Source of the DNA: Bacillota bacterium | GTDB lineage: Bacteria; Bacillota; Clostridia; Lachnospirales; Lachnospiraceae | Assembly: GCA_023424995.1 (NCBI GenBank) | Contig: JAFADH010000127.1 | Location: forward strand, 1 to 25,940 | DNA length: 25,940 nucleotides | Reading direction: 5' to 3' | Part shown: positions 8,550 through 17,316 of the stretch, piece by piece | How the letters are laid out: every line of letters begins with the position of its first letter | How positions within the stretch are numbered: the stretch's first letter is position 1 | Program-made: the position numbers and the translations under genes | Notes under the pieces: model-generated | The model's database searches: none | What the model was told of the DNA's origin: nothing | The model's input: the letters and a program-made list of their open reading frames with translations, nothing else

Positions 8550-9245
8550 CTAAAAGTATCCGCTTTCCTTTAAACTGATATATCTATTATCACCAATAAT
8601 CAAGTGATCCATAAGCGTAATCCCTATTAAATTTCCAGCTTCATACAGTTTTTTGGTGACTCTGATATCTTCGGCACTTGGCGTGGGATCTCCGCTTGGA
8701 TGATTATGAAGAAGTATAATATTAACCGCTTCATATTTCACGGCATGCACATAGACCTCTCTGGTGGGCATGATGGAAGTATTGACCGTTCCTTCCGAGA
8801 TAATCAAATCCTTAATAATCCTGTTCTTGGAATCCATCATTACCAGCATGACCTGTTCTTTTGCCAGATGTCTCATATCCTGCATGTAATAATCCGCCAC
8901 GCTTTGGGGTGTAATTAATTTCAGACTGTCACGGTGAATTTCCCGGGACATTCGTTTTGTAAGCTCTGTCATGCAGAGCAGTTCGATTGCTTTCACCCGT
9001 CCTACCCCTTTGATACGGGTGAACTCCTTCAGTGTCAGGTAATTTAATCCCTTTAAACCAGGGTAGGCAGTGGAATAATTCAAAATATTCACTGCCAGAT
9101 CAATAGCTCTCAGTTGTTTTGTGCCGGTCCGTAAAATAACGGCGAGAAGCTCGGCATCGGATAAAGCTGCGGCACCGTATCTCTCGCACTTCTCATAAGG
9201 ACGTTCGGATGTGGGTAGTTCTTTGACTGTTAGATAGTTGTCCAT
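8550..9245 (-). CDS. radC: RadC-family JAB/MPN metalloprotein
   Basis: A 231-residue RadC protein, typical length. The N-terminal half has helix-hairpin-helix features (FTRIKGVGRVKAIELLCMTEL), and the C-terminal half is a JAB1/MPN-type domain. The zinc motif HNHPSGDPTPSAED is complete, with His180, His182 and Asp193. The historical link to radiation repair is not well supported; the molecular function remains uncertain. Position next to mreB is a conserved arrangement in Firmicutes. AGGAGG precedes the ATG. A GGGAGG/CCTCCC hairpin (plus 9264-9282) lies in the leader just upstream. Confidence 0.94.
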   Translation of the reverse strand: MDNYLTVKELPTSERPYEKCERYGAAALSDAELLAVILRTGTKQLRAIDLAVNILNYSTAYPGLKGLNYLTLKEFTRIKGVGRVKAIELLCMTELTKRMSREIHRDSLKLITPQSVADYYMQDMRHLAKEQVMLVMMDSKNRIIKDLIISEGTVNTSIMPTREVYVHAVKYEAVNIILLHNHPSGDPTPSAEDIRVTKKLYEAGNLIGITLMDHLIIGDNRYISLKESGYF

Positions 9246-9337
9246 GATAAGCCTCCTGTCTTTGGGAGGACTTTGGCCTCCCTGCTATTCCTCTCTCCAG
9301 GAAATCATTTGGCTTATGAATGTATGAACCTGTATGC

Positions 9338-9610
9338 CTAAAGCTTTTTATAAATGAAAACGGAGGCGATAGCTCCGATTACACTCCCGACAGTAATCTT
9401 GATACGGAATCCGAAATGCAGCACGAATACCCCCAGATCCAAGGTAACAATATTGGAGGACGAATTACCGAGAGAAAAATCAAATCCGTAATTCAGCCAG
9501 CTCAGAAAATTAACTCCCTTTGTAAGGTATCCCAGAAAACTTCCCAGGACAATTCCCAGTAATAATAAAAGAAATAAAGCCCAATAATTTTTTCCTGCTG
9601 ATCTGGCCAT
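9338..9610 (-). CDS. Small two-helix membrane protein resembling DUF4321
   Basis: I place the start at the ATG at 9610-9608 because an AGGGGGAT ribosome site lies 7 bases upstream. A longer reading from 9640 would add ten residues encoded by the flanking repeat. The 90-residue product has a basic N-terminus, a leucine-rich membrane helix (LFLLLLLGIVLGSFLGYL), a polar middle, and a second hydrophobic segment (ITVGSVIGAIASVFIY) before a lysine-rich end. Size, topology and position upstream of radC/mreB fit the DUF4321 family of clostridial membrane proteins, from memory of that family. No function is known. Confidence 0.75.
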   Translation of the reverse strand: MARSAGKNYWALFLLLLLGIVLGSFLGYLTKGVNFLSWLNYGFDFSLGNSSSNIVTLDLGVFVLHFGFRIKITVGSVIGAIASVFIYKKL

Positions 9611-9630
9611 TATCGGTATCCCCCTAAACC

Positions 9631-9778
9631 TGATGTGCACTCACTGCGTTCGGCACTGATATAATGTCTGTCGACATTATATCATATTCGCAAGCTCATA
9701 TGATAGCGATGCTTCGCATCGATGATGTGCACTCACTACGTTCGGCACTGATATAATGTCTGTCGACATTATATCATA
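9631..9778. repeat. Tandem pair of palindrome-bearing intergenic repeats (two 56-bp copies)
   Basis: Two direct copies, 9631-9686 and 9723-9778, match over 56 bases with a single difference (g9646 versus a9738). Each contains a 12-bp perfect inverted repeat, tgatataatgtc/gacattatatca, around the loop tgtc (9657-9684 and 9749-9776). The spacer between copies also folds: tatcatat/atatgata (9680-9687 with 9698-9705) and cgatgc/gcatcg (9707-9712 with 9716-9721). The array occupies most of the gap upstream of the DUF4321-like gene. A diverged copy of the spacer plus half-unit recurs between mutL and mutS. No coding potential is apparent. Confidence 0.9.
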
Positions 9779-9846
9779 AACATGGCAATTTGTATATTAA
9801 AAACTCAAATTTTACCACATATGGCCATGGGCCTTTTGTCTTAGCA

Positions 9847-11172
9847 CTACTGGTTGTGCCGGGATATCTTGACAATTCCCTTTTCGAAGAGCTTTTGGAC
9901 TGACATAAGGATACCGAATTTGGCGTGATACCAGGTCAGTCCGCCCTGAAAGAACACGGTATAAGGAGGCTTGATGGGTGCATCTACGGACAGTTCTATG
10001 GAAGAGCCTTGTACGAAAGCACCCGCCGCCATGATGACATCACAGGTATAACCGGGCATCGCCCAGGGTTCAGGAACCACGTAGCTGTCAACCGGAGCGG
10101 CCGCCTGGATTCCCTTGCAAAAAGCGATGACTGCTTCCTCCGATCCCAAGGTCACCGCCTGAATGATATCAAAACGGTCCTCAATGCCGCCGGGATGCAC
10201 CTTAAAACCAAGCTTCTCATAGATATTGGCTGCAAAGATCGCTCCCTTGACTGCTCCGGAGACCACCTGGGGAGCCAGGAACAGGCCTTGGAACATGGAA
10301 GGGATAATTCCCAGTGTGGCACCGACCTCCTTGCCGAGTCCCGGTGCGGTTAACCGGTAAGCGGAATTCTCCACATACTCCTTCTTACCAGCGATATATC
10401 CGCCGATGGGTGCAAGACCGCCGCCCGGATTCTTTATCAGGGAACCGACACAGAGGTCGGCTCCAACCTCGGCAGGCTCCATAACGTCAACGAATTCACC
10501 GTAACAGTTATCAACCATGCAGATGATGTCCGGCTTCAACTCCTTTATAAAGTGAATCAATTCACCGATACGCTTTACGGATAAGGTAGGTCTGTCGGCA
10601 TAGCCCTTGGACCTCTGTATTGCAGCAAGCCTGGTATTTGGCTTAACCGCCGCCTTAATTCCTTCCCAGTCAAACTCTCCGTCAGATAACAGATCCACCT
10701 GGGAATAGGTTATGCCGAATTCAGATAAGGAGCCTTTCATGGGGGTTATTCCGATAACTCCTTCCAATGTATCATAGGGCTTACCCACAGGCGATAATAT
10801 CTCATCTCCCGGTCTGAGATTACCGGACAAAGCCACGGTAAGGGCATGGGTACCGCTGATCAACTGGGGTCTTACCAAAGCATCCTCCGTCTTAAATACG
10901 GCTGCATATACCCGTTCCAGGGTATCTCTTCCCATATCATTGTAACCGTACCCTGTAGTCGCTGCAAAGTGTACGTCGGACAAACGGTTATCCTGCATGG
11001 CTTTCAATACCTTCATCTGGTTTAATTCGGCGGTCCGGTCTATCTTCTGAAAACGTTCCTTCAGATCATCTTCAATCTCGGCGCAATACCGGATCACCTC
11101 AGGATCAAGCCCCAGGGACCGGTATACGTCATTTAGCAAATTCTTCTGCAAGTTATAATCCTCCAAGTTCAC
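9847..11172 (-). CDS. PLP-dependent methionine gamma-lyase/aluminium-resistance family protein (YnbB-like)
   Basis: A 441-residue fold-type I PLP enzyme of the Met_gamma_lyase (aluminium resistance) family, similar to Bacillus YnbB. Seen: LISGTHALTVALSGNLRPGDE for cofactor phosphate binding, MVDNCYGEFVD with the PLP-ring aspartate, and SLIKNPGGGLAPIGGYIAGK, whose Lys247 should form the Schiff base. The physiological substrate is not established. The name comes from similarity to cystathionine/methionine lyases. It starts with GTG, overlapping the miaA stop by four bases (GTGA, 11169-11172), so it is translationally coupled to miaA. Confidence 0.9.
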   Translation of the reverse strand: MNLEDYNLQKNLLNDVYRSLGLDPEVIRYCAEIEDDLKERFQKIDRTAELNQMKVLKAMQDNRLSDVHFAATTGYGYNDMGRDTLERVYAAVFKTEDALVRPQLISGTHALTVALSGNLRPGDEILSPVGKPYDTLEGVIGITPMKGSLSEFGITYSQVDLLSDGEFDWEGIKAAVKPNTRLAAIQRSKGYADRPTLSVKRIGELIHFIKELKPDIICMVDNCYGEFVDVMEPAEVGADLCVGSLIKNPGGGLAPIGGYIAGKKEYVENSAYRLTAPGLGKEVGATLGIIPSMFQGLFLAPQVVSGAVKGAIFAANIYEKLGFKVHPGGIEDRFDIIQAVTLGSEEAVIAFCKGIQAAAPVDSYVVPEPWAMPGYTCDVIMAAGAFVQGSSIELSVDAPIKPPYTVFFQGGLTWYHAKFGILMSVQKLFEKGIVKISRHNQ

Positions 11173-12116
11173 ATAATAATATTATGAAGCTTCAATTCCT
11201 TTATCATATATTGCAATACATCCGAATCAGAGGAAAATCGGTCCTTATCCACCCAGACGACCTCCCGTTCCCGCTTAAACCAGGTAAGCTGGCGCTTTGC
11301 AAAATGACGGGTGTCTCTTTTCAGGATATCAATGGCTGTTTCCAGGGGATATTCACCTTCAAGATAAGACAATATCTCCTTATATCCCAGACCCTGCATG
11401 GATACAAGATCTCTGGTGCAGCCTTTTGCAACCAGATTTTTAACCTCTTCAACCAGACCTTCACTTATCATCTCATCCACTCTCTGATTGATTGTCTCAT
11501 AGAGTTCTGCCCTGTCCCTGTTCAGAACAAAATAACAAAAATTATAAGGGGATTCCTTCCGGCGCTGTTCTTCGTTATGCTCCGATATCATATCTCCGGT
11601 TAATTTAAGATATTCCAGAGCGCGGATAACCCGTTTTATGTTATTCGGGTGAATTGCCCCGGCACTTTTGGGATCTGCTTTTGCAAGCATGGCATGAAGA
11701 TATTCCGGCCCCATATCCTTTCCCAGCTGCTCCAGCAGGATACGGTAGGAGTTATCTGTTTCGTTGCCGGAAAAATCGATATCATAGAGCACCGACTGGA
11801 TATAGAAGCCGGTCCCCCCTACCAGAATCGGTATTTTGTTCTTTGCATAGATTTGCTTCATATAAATTTTGGACAGCTGTTGAAACCTCACTACATTGAA
11901 TTCTTCCTCCGGCTCCAGTTCATCGATCAGGTAATGGGGAATGCCCTGCATCTGTTCAGGGCGTATCTTAGCCGTACCGATGTCCATATATTTATATACC
12001 TGCATGGAATCCGCAGAGATGATCTCACCGTTCACTGCTTTCGCCAGTGCAATGGATAAGGCGGTTTTGCCGACAGAGGTGGGTCCGGTTAATATAATCA
12101 AAGGCTGTTTCTCCAC
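11169..12116 (-). CDS. miaA: MiaA, tRNA dimethylallyltransferase
   Basis: A 315-residue enzyme that adds a dimethylallyl group to N6 of A37 in tRNAs reading UNN codons. The P-loop is GPTSVGKT (11-18). The family motifs DSMQVYKYMDIGTAK and VGGTGFYIQSVLYDIDF are present, and the C-terminal region has the RHFAKRQLTWFKRE segment. It begins with GTG (12116-12114), chosen because a GGAGGG ribosome site lies 6 bases upstream and no better ATG exists. It lies downstream of mutL, a widespread mutS-mutL-miaA order. The hfq gene that often follows miaA is not here; the next gene overlaps by 4 bases. Confidence 0.96.
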   Translation of the reverse strand: MEKQPLIILTGPTSVGKTALSIALAKAVNGEIISADSMQVYKYMDIGTAKIRPEQMQGIPHYLIDELEPEEEFNVVRFQQLSKIYMKQIYAKNKIPILVGGTGFYIQSVLYDIDFSGNETDNSYRILLEQLGKDMGPEYLHAMLAKADPKSAGAIHPNNIKRVIRALEYLKLTGDMISEHNEEQRRKESPYNFCYFVLNRDRAELYETINQRVDEMISEGLVEEVKNLVAKGCTRDLVSMQGLGYKEILSYLEGEYPLETAIDILKRDTRHFAKRQLTWFKREREVVWVDKDRFSSDSDVLQYMIKELKLHNIIM

Positions 12117-12147
12117 GTTGAACCCTCCGTAATCAAAATTCCCAGTG

Positions 12148-12185
12148 ATACTGCTTGTATATCAGGTCTATGCCTGCAGCAGTAT
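12148..12185 (-). other. Stem-loop in the mutL-miaA gap
   Basis: An 8-bp inverted repeat, atactgct (12148-12155) and agcagtat (12178-12185), encloses a smaller cagg/cctg stem. It lies 32-69 bases upstream of the miaA start within the 169-base gap. There is no U-tract, so it is not an obvious terminator. The rest of the gap holds two near-identical 'tgaagataaa' stretches (about 12218 and 12241) and no clear promoter. Confidence 0.4.
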
Positions 12186-12285
12186 GAATAATATTTATGC
12201 CCCGTTGATGTGAGCTTGAAGATAAAATAATACTAAGGCCTGAAGATAAAGTGATGTTGAAAATTAGATACCGAATAATCTCAAC

Positions 12286-14334
12286 TTACAATATTCTTTT
12301 AAATTTCCGTTCCAGTTCATACTGGCTCATGGATATGATGACCGGCCTGCCGTGGGGACAATGGTACGGGTTGTCAAGAGTCAATAATTCCTTCACCAGA
12401 GCGGCAGCCTCTTCATGGGAGAGAATATGGTTTGCCTTTACCGCTGCTTTGCAGGATAGGGAAGCGGTCCGCTCCAGTATAGAGACGGAACTTGGAATTC
12501 CTGAGGGGGCATCCTCTGCCAGGCTGTCGATAAATTCCAGTAAAAGCTGCTTCTCGGAGATACTGTACAGATCTGCCGGTACTGCGCGCACGGAATACTC
12601 CTTCCCTCCAAAATTCTCGAATTCATAGCCCAGGGTGGTCAGTATGTCTTCATGCCGATGCAGTATCTCCTGCTCCCGCAGGGTGAGTGATAATACAATC
12701 GGCGGAAAGAGCTGCTGGGATTCATAGGTTTTATTCTTGGCGGCAGCCATAATACGCTCATACAGAACCTTCTCATGAGCTGCATGCTGATCGATGATAT
12801 AAAGCTCCTTCTTGAATTCCACCAGCCAATAGGTTGAGAATAGCTGCCCAATGATCCGGTGCTCCTCCAGAGCCTTTTTCGACAAAAAGGGAGTTCCTGC
12901 TAAAGCTGCTTCCTCCGAGAATAGCTTTAACTGTTCCTCGGCGGCGGTCTGCGGTTTCAGGTTTTCCTGTCCTGACATACCGCTATCCGGCAGGGAAGGT
13001 TCCGGGACCACTTTGACGGCGCCGTTATGAATAAGCGTCTTTGCCAACGGGTTTTCAGGCTGGATTAACGGTTCGGTGGCCTTCATATAATCGCCGGATT
13101 TCTCGGCAACCTTATTATATGGATGTTCTGTCTTCTTACCGGAGTAATTATATGAGTGATGAACGGAAGAATTATTGCCGGCAGGTCTGATGTTATCGGA
13201 AACAGAAGGAACAGCCATAGGCCTGTCACTCGTTTGAGTTGCATTTTCGATCCGGCTCCTGCGGTTTAGTTCAAAGGGTTCCGGCATATTTTGGGGTTCG
13301 GACTTGACTTTTTCCTGCTCAGTCAGAAGAACCCTTGGGATCATCTCCTTGCCGGATAAGGTATTGCGAATCAGGTTATAGGTCAGCTGATAGATCTCCT
13401 CTCCGTTCTTCAAACGGATCTCCAGCTTCTGCGGATGTACATTCACATCGATATTTGAAGGATCAATCTCATAATAAATTGAGGTGAAGGGGTATTTGTG
13501 CTGCATCAGAAAAGGCTTGTAGGCCTCTTCAATTGCCTTTATTATAATGCTGCTCTTAATATATCTGCCGTTGATGAAATAATTCTCATAGTTCCGGTTA
13601 CCCCTGTTTATCACCGGCTTGCCGATAAAGCCGGTGATTTTTATACCCTGAGCTTCATACTCTACCGGAAGCAGCTCTCTGGAGACATCCCGCCCGTAGA
13701 TATGATAAAGGATATCCTTACTATTATTATTGCCGGAGGATTGCAGCTTAACTTGGTTATTCACAATAAATTTAAAGGCTACCCCAGGATGGGATACGAT
13801 TAAGCGCTCCATTAAGTCACTGATATACCCGGCTTCTGTCATGGCAGACTTTAAGAATTTCCTGCGGGCAGGTGTGTTATAGAAAATATTGCGGACCAGG
13901 ATAGTGGTACCGCCGGGAGAGCCGATCTCCTCCATGGACTTCTCTTCCCCGCCCTCGATTACATAACGGTAACCGTTCAATGCTGTGGGCGTCTTGGTTA
14001 TTAACTCCACCTGGGCAACTGCAGCTATGCTGGACAGTGCCTCACCGCGAAACCCAAGGCTTGTAACACTGAGCAGGTCTTCCGCTGTGTGAATCTTACT
14101 GGTGGCATGCCGAAGAAAGGCCAAGGGGATATCCTCCCTGGCAATTCCTGAACCGTTATCTGTTATCCGGATAAAGCTTAATCCGCCTTCCTTGATCTCA
14201 GCGGTAATTGCAGTAGCTCCTGCATCCATGGCATTCTCAATGAGCTCCTTTACTACCGCGCTGGGACGCTCCACCACCTCTCCGGCTGCTATCTGGTTAA
14301 TCGTTGTTTCATCAAGTATATGTATTGAGGACAT
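12286..14334 (-). CDS. mutL: MutL, mismatch repair ATPase and endonuclease
   Basis: A 682-residue GHKL ATPase. N-terminal motifs: ELIENAMDAGA with Glu33/Asn34, DNGSGI (59-64), HATSK (76-80) and GFRGEAL (94-100). A Pro/Ser/Asn-rich linker (about 340-460) leads to the C-terminal dimerisation and nuclease domain. The endonuclease motif DQHA(X)2E(X)4E is intact from Asp515, and the supporting motifs ACKAAVK and CPHGRP are present. This is therefore a nicking MutL, as expected in bacteria without MutH. ATG with AAGGAGGG. It lies 267 bases downstream of mutS; the gap holds repeats and a hairpin. Confidence 0.97.
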   Translation of the reverse strand: MSSIHILDETTINQIAAGEVVERPSAVVKELIENAMDAGATAITAEIKEGGLSFIRITDNGSGIAREDIPLAFLRHATSKIHTAEDLLSVTSLGFRGEALSSIAAVAQVELITKTPTALNGYRYVIEGGEEKSMEEIGSPGGTTILVRNIFYNTPARRKFLKSAMTEAGYISDLMERLIVSHPGVAFKFIVNNQVKLQSSGNNNSKDILYHIYGRDVSRELLPVEYEAQGIKITGFIGKPVINRGNRNYENYFINGRYIKSSIIIKAIEEAYKPFLMQHKYPFTSIYYEIDPSNIDVNVHPQKLEIRLKNGEEIYQLTYNLIRNTLSGKEMIPRVLLTEQEKVKSEPQNMPEPFELNRRSRIENATQTSDRPMAVPSVSDNIRPAGNNSSVHHSYNYSGKKTEHPYNKVAEKSGDYMKATEPLIQPENPLAKTLIHNGAVKVVPEPSLPDSGMSGQENLKPQTAAEEQLKLFSEEAALAGTPFLSKKALEEHRIIGQLFSTYWLVEFKKELYIIDQHAAHEKVLYERIMAAAKNKTYESQQLFPPIVLSLTLREQEILHRHEDILTTLGYEFENFGGKEYSVRAVPADLYSISEKQLLLEFIDSLAEDAPSGIPSSVSILERTASLSCKAAVKANHILSHEEAAALVKELLTLDNPYHCPHGRPVIISMSQYELERKFKRIL

Positions 14335-14369
14335 GACTCCCTCCTTATCTGTAAGACAATCAATTTATC

Positions 14370-14400
14370 AGATCATGAACATAAGACTTGTTCATGATCT
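14370..14400 (-). promoter_or_regulatory. 11-bp hairpin in the mutL leader
   Basis: agatcatgaac (14370-14380) and gttcatgatct (14390-14400) form a perfect 11-bp inverted repeat with a 9-base loop. It ends 35 bases upstream of the mutL start codon. It could be an operator or an mRNA structure. It lacks a U-run on the minus strand, so I do not call it a terminator. Confidence 0.5.
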
Positions 14401-14420
14401 TGCTGCTCCGATCGCAGGAT

Positions 14421-14571
14421 TCAAGCAAGCTTGATCATACTCACTACGCTTTTATTGTATCATATTCGCAAGCTTATATGATAGCGATGCTTCACTTCGA
14501 TGATGCACACCCACTGCGTTTGGTGCTGATTTCCAGCTCTGACCGTATGTTTCAAGTTCAAGCAAGCTTGA
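14421..14571. repeat. Second member of the intergenic repeat family, bracketed by 14-bp palindromes
   Basis: Bases 14458-14530 align without gaps to 9680-9752, with 10 differences in 73 (about 86% identity). The shared part includes tatcatattcgcaagct and atatgatagcgatgcttc. The segment just before it (14436-14449) resembles the conserved actcactacg stretch. The palindrome tcaagcaagcttga occurs on both sides, at 14421-14434 and 14558-14571. A 9-bp tandem (accaagct twice) follows near 14571-14588. The 12-bp tgatataatgtc palindrome seen in the other locus is absent. This is noncoding DNA in the mutS-mutL gap. Confidence 0.8.
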
Positions 14572-14601
14572 CCAAGCTCACCAAGCTTTCAATTAAATCA
14601 T

Positions 14602-17316
14602 CTATATTCTGTCTTTTATTTTCTTCTGCAGATGATAGAGCTTATTAATAGCATCGATGGGGGTCAATCTTGCAACATTCAGTTCCCGCAGTTCAGTAAT
14701 AATATCCTCATTGCCGGACATGGAAAACAGGGAAAATTGATTGGTGTCCTGAGGTTTTTTACGTTTTTTGCCCTGTATTGAGATATCCTCGTTTAAATCA
14801 AAAAGATTCTCTACGGTTAATTCCTCCTGAACGAACTCCTCCCCAGGCGTGAGGGCATTGGGATCGGACAGATTCTTCGTCTTAAGCGCGAGGTCATTGC
14901 CGCTAAGTTCTGCGGCGATCTCCGCAGCGCGCCTTAATACACTTCCGGGTACACCTGCAAGCTTTGCGACCTGGATACCATAGCTTTTGTCGGCGCCTCC
15001 CTTTACTATCTTACGCAGGAATACGATATCCTCTCCCTGTTCCTTAACTGCGATGCAATAGTTATTGACACCCTCAAGCCGTCCTTCCAGTTCGGTAAGC
15101 TCATGATAATGGGTAGCAAATAAGGTCTTGGCTCCAAGGATCAAGGCGTTGCTGATATGCTCCACTACCGCCCAGGCGATGCTTAAGCCGTCAAAGGTAC
15201 TGGTTCCGCGTCCGATCTCATCCAGGATCAGCAGGCTGTTCTTCGTTGCATTACGCAAGATATTGGCAACCTCGGTCATCTCTACCATGAAGGTACTCTG
15301 GCCGCTTGCCAGGTCATCGGAGGCTCCCACACGGGTAAAGATACGGTCTACGATACTTATGGAAGCGGAATCTGCCGGAACGAAGCTGCCTAATTGCGCC
15401 AATAGAACAATCAGGGCGGTCTGTCTCATATAGGTGGACTTTCCCGCCATATTGGGACCGGTAATTATGGACACGCGGTTATGTTTATTATCCAGCAGGG
15501 TATCATTCGCCACGAACATATAATGGGAAATCATCCGCTCCACCACCGGATGGCGGCCGTTTTTTATATGTATGGATCCATTGGTGTTCATAACAGGCCT
15601 GATATAGTTATTCTGTTCCGCCACCAATGCCAGGGAGGCGAATACATCGATTTTCGCGATTGCTTTGGCTGTCTGCTGGATCCGTCTGACCTCCAGTGCG
15701 ATCCGGTCACGGAGCTCGCTGAACAGATCATATTCCAGGGAGAACAGCTTATCCTCTGCTCCAAGGATGATATCCTCCAGATCCTTAAGCTCCTGAGTGG
15801 TATAGCGTTCCGCATTTGCCAGGGTCTGCTTGCGGATCCAGTTGGCAGGCACCAGGTTCTGATAAGAATTGGTCACTTCAAGGTAATATCCGAATACACG
15901 GTTAAAACGGATACGGAGATTCTTGATCCCGGTGGCCTCCCGCTCCTTGGATTCGAGCTCCATAAGCCAGTCTTTGCCCTCGGTCTTTGCTTTTCGAAGC
16001 CGGTCCACCTCCTCATGATAGCCCTCTCTGATGATTCCGCCTTCTTTCACATTAAGGGGCGGCTCTTCTGCTATGGCAGATCCGATCAACCGGAAGATAT
16101 CCTCCAGTACATCCAATTCCTCATAGATCTCCTGCAATAAGCGGGAGTCAAAATCCTTCATGAGGAATTTTATATGGGGAAGCATGGACAGGGAGGAGCT
16201 GAAAGCAATCAGATCTCTTGGATTAGCGCTCTTATAGCTGATTTTGCTCATGAGGCGTTCCAGGTCGTAGATGGGGTTCAGATACTCTCTGATTTCCTCC
16301 CTGGTAATCATATTGTCCTTCAGCTGTGCTACCGCTTCCAGCCTTTGGGTGATCATATCATAATCGATTAAGGGCTGCTCCATAAAGCTTCTCAGGAGTC
16401 TGGCACCCATGGCTGTCCTGGTCTTATCCAGCACCCAAAGCAGGGAACCCTTCTTTGTCTTCTCCCGGATAGTCTCCGTCAGCTCCAGGTTACGTACCGT
16501 AGAGCTGTCTAAAAGCATATATTTCTCATAGGTATACGGGGTCAGCTTAATGATATGGGACAGCGAGTTTTTCTGGGTCTCCCGCAGGAACTGCATGATG
16601 CATCCCGCAGCGATGATTCCGATGGTATAGTCCTTTAGCCCAAGGCCGTCCAGAGTACCTGTATTAAAATGCTCCTTTAATGCCCTGATACACAGCTCAT
16701 CGTCAAAATACCAGGGCTCCAGGGGAGATAATGCCACATTACCGGTATTTTTGATTGTTTCAATATTAACGCCGGATACGAAAAAGGTATCATTGCAGAT
16801 AATCTCCGAAGGGGACCATTTATAGATCTCATCCGTCAGCTTGCGTTCCGTATCCACTTCAGTAACATAATAATCTCCTGTGGTTACGTCCACAATAGAG
16901 ATACCGTAGGCATTGGTGGTATGTACAACAGCCATCAGATAGTTATTCTTTGTCTCATCAAGCACCTGGGTATTTAAGTTGGTTCCCGGGGTGACGATAC
17001 GTACTACCTCACGCTTAACAAGTCCCTTGGCAGCCTTGGGATCCTCCACCTGTTCGCAGATGGCCACCCGATAACCTCTGCTTACCAGCTTACTGAGATA
17101 ATTGTCGACAGAATGATATGGGATACCGCACATGGGAGCCCGGTCCTCCTGTCCGACACTTTTACCGGTCAGAACGATTTCCAGCTCCTTCGAACAGATA
17201 TTGGCATCCTCATAGAACATCTCATAGAAATCACCTAATCGATAGAATAAGATACAGTCCTTATACTGCTCTTTTATCTGCATATACTGCTGCATCAAAG
17301 GTGTTAATTGCGTCAT
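14602..17316 (-). CDS. mutS: MutS, DNA mismatch recognition ATPase
   Basis: A 904-residue MutS1. The mismatch-reading loop GDFYEMF carries the Phe30-x-Glu32 pair that stacks on the mispair. Connector, lever and clamp domains follow in normal order. The ABC-type ATPase has Walker A GPNMAGKST with Lys626, and Walker B LLILDEIGRGTSTFDG. The sequence QFSLF (860-864) near the C-terminus fits a beta-clamp-binding peptide. MutS scans DNA as a dimer, becomes a sliding clamp on a mismatch and recruits MutL, encoded next. ATG with AAGGAAGG. It follows rnhA after a 183-base gap with no strong promoter. Confidence 0.98.
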   Translation of the reverse strand: MTQLTPLMQQYMQIKEQYKDCILFYRLGDFYEMFYEDANICSKELEIVLTGKSVGQEDRAPMCGIPYHSVDNYLSKLVSRGYRVAICEQVEDPKAAKGLVKREVVRIVTPGTNLNTQVLDETKNNYLMAVVHTTNAYGISIVDVTTGDYYVTEVDTERKLTDEIYKWSPSEIICNDTFFVSGVNIETIKNTGNVALSPLEPWYFDDELCIRALKEHFNTGTLDGLGLKDYTIGIIAAGCIMQFLRETQKNSLSHIIKLTPYTYEKYMLLDSSTVRNLELTETIREKTKKGSLLWVLDKTRTAMGARLLRSFMEQPLIDYDMITQRLEAVAQLKDNMITREEIREYLNPIYDLERLMSKISYKSANPRDLIAFSSSLSMLPHIKFLMKDFDSRLLQEIYEELDVLEDIFRLIGSAIAEEPPLNVKEGGIIREGYHEEVDRLRKAKTEGKDWLMELESKEREATGIKNLRIRFNRVFGYYLEVTNSYQNLVPANWIRKQTLANAERYTTQELKDLEDIILGAEDKLFSLEYDLFSELRDRIALEVRRIQQTAKAIAKIDVFASLALVAEQNNYIRPVMNTNGSIHIKNGRHPVVERMISHYMFVANDTLLDNKHNRVSIITGPNMAGKSTYMRQTALIVLLAQLGSFVPADSASISIVDRIFTRVGASDDLASGQSTFMVEMTEVANILRNATKNSLLILDEIGRGTSTFDGLSIAWAVVEHISNALILGAKTLFATHYHELTELEGRLEGVNNYCIAVKEQGEDIVFLRKIVKGGADKSYGIQVAKLAGVPGSVLRRAAEIAAELSGNDLALKTKNLSDPNALTPGEEFVQEELTVENLFDLNEDISIQGKKRKKPQDTNQFSLFSMSGNEDIITELRELNVARLTPIDAINKLYHLQKKIKDRI

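Noticed and set aside
9631..9778. CRISPR-like repeat-spacer array
   Set aside because: There are only two units, the repeat is longer than CRISPR repeats, the spacer itself recurs at 14458-14530, and there are no cas genes.
9847..11172. Calling the PLP enzyme a true methionine gamma-lyase
   Set aside because: The fold and lysine are clear, but the substrate of this family is not established. The family name is kept without a specific reaction.
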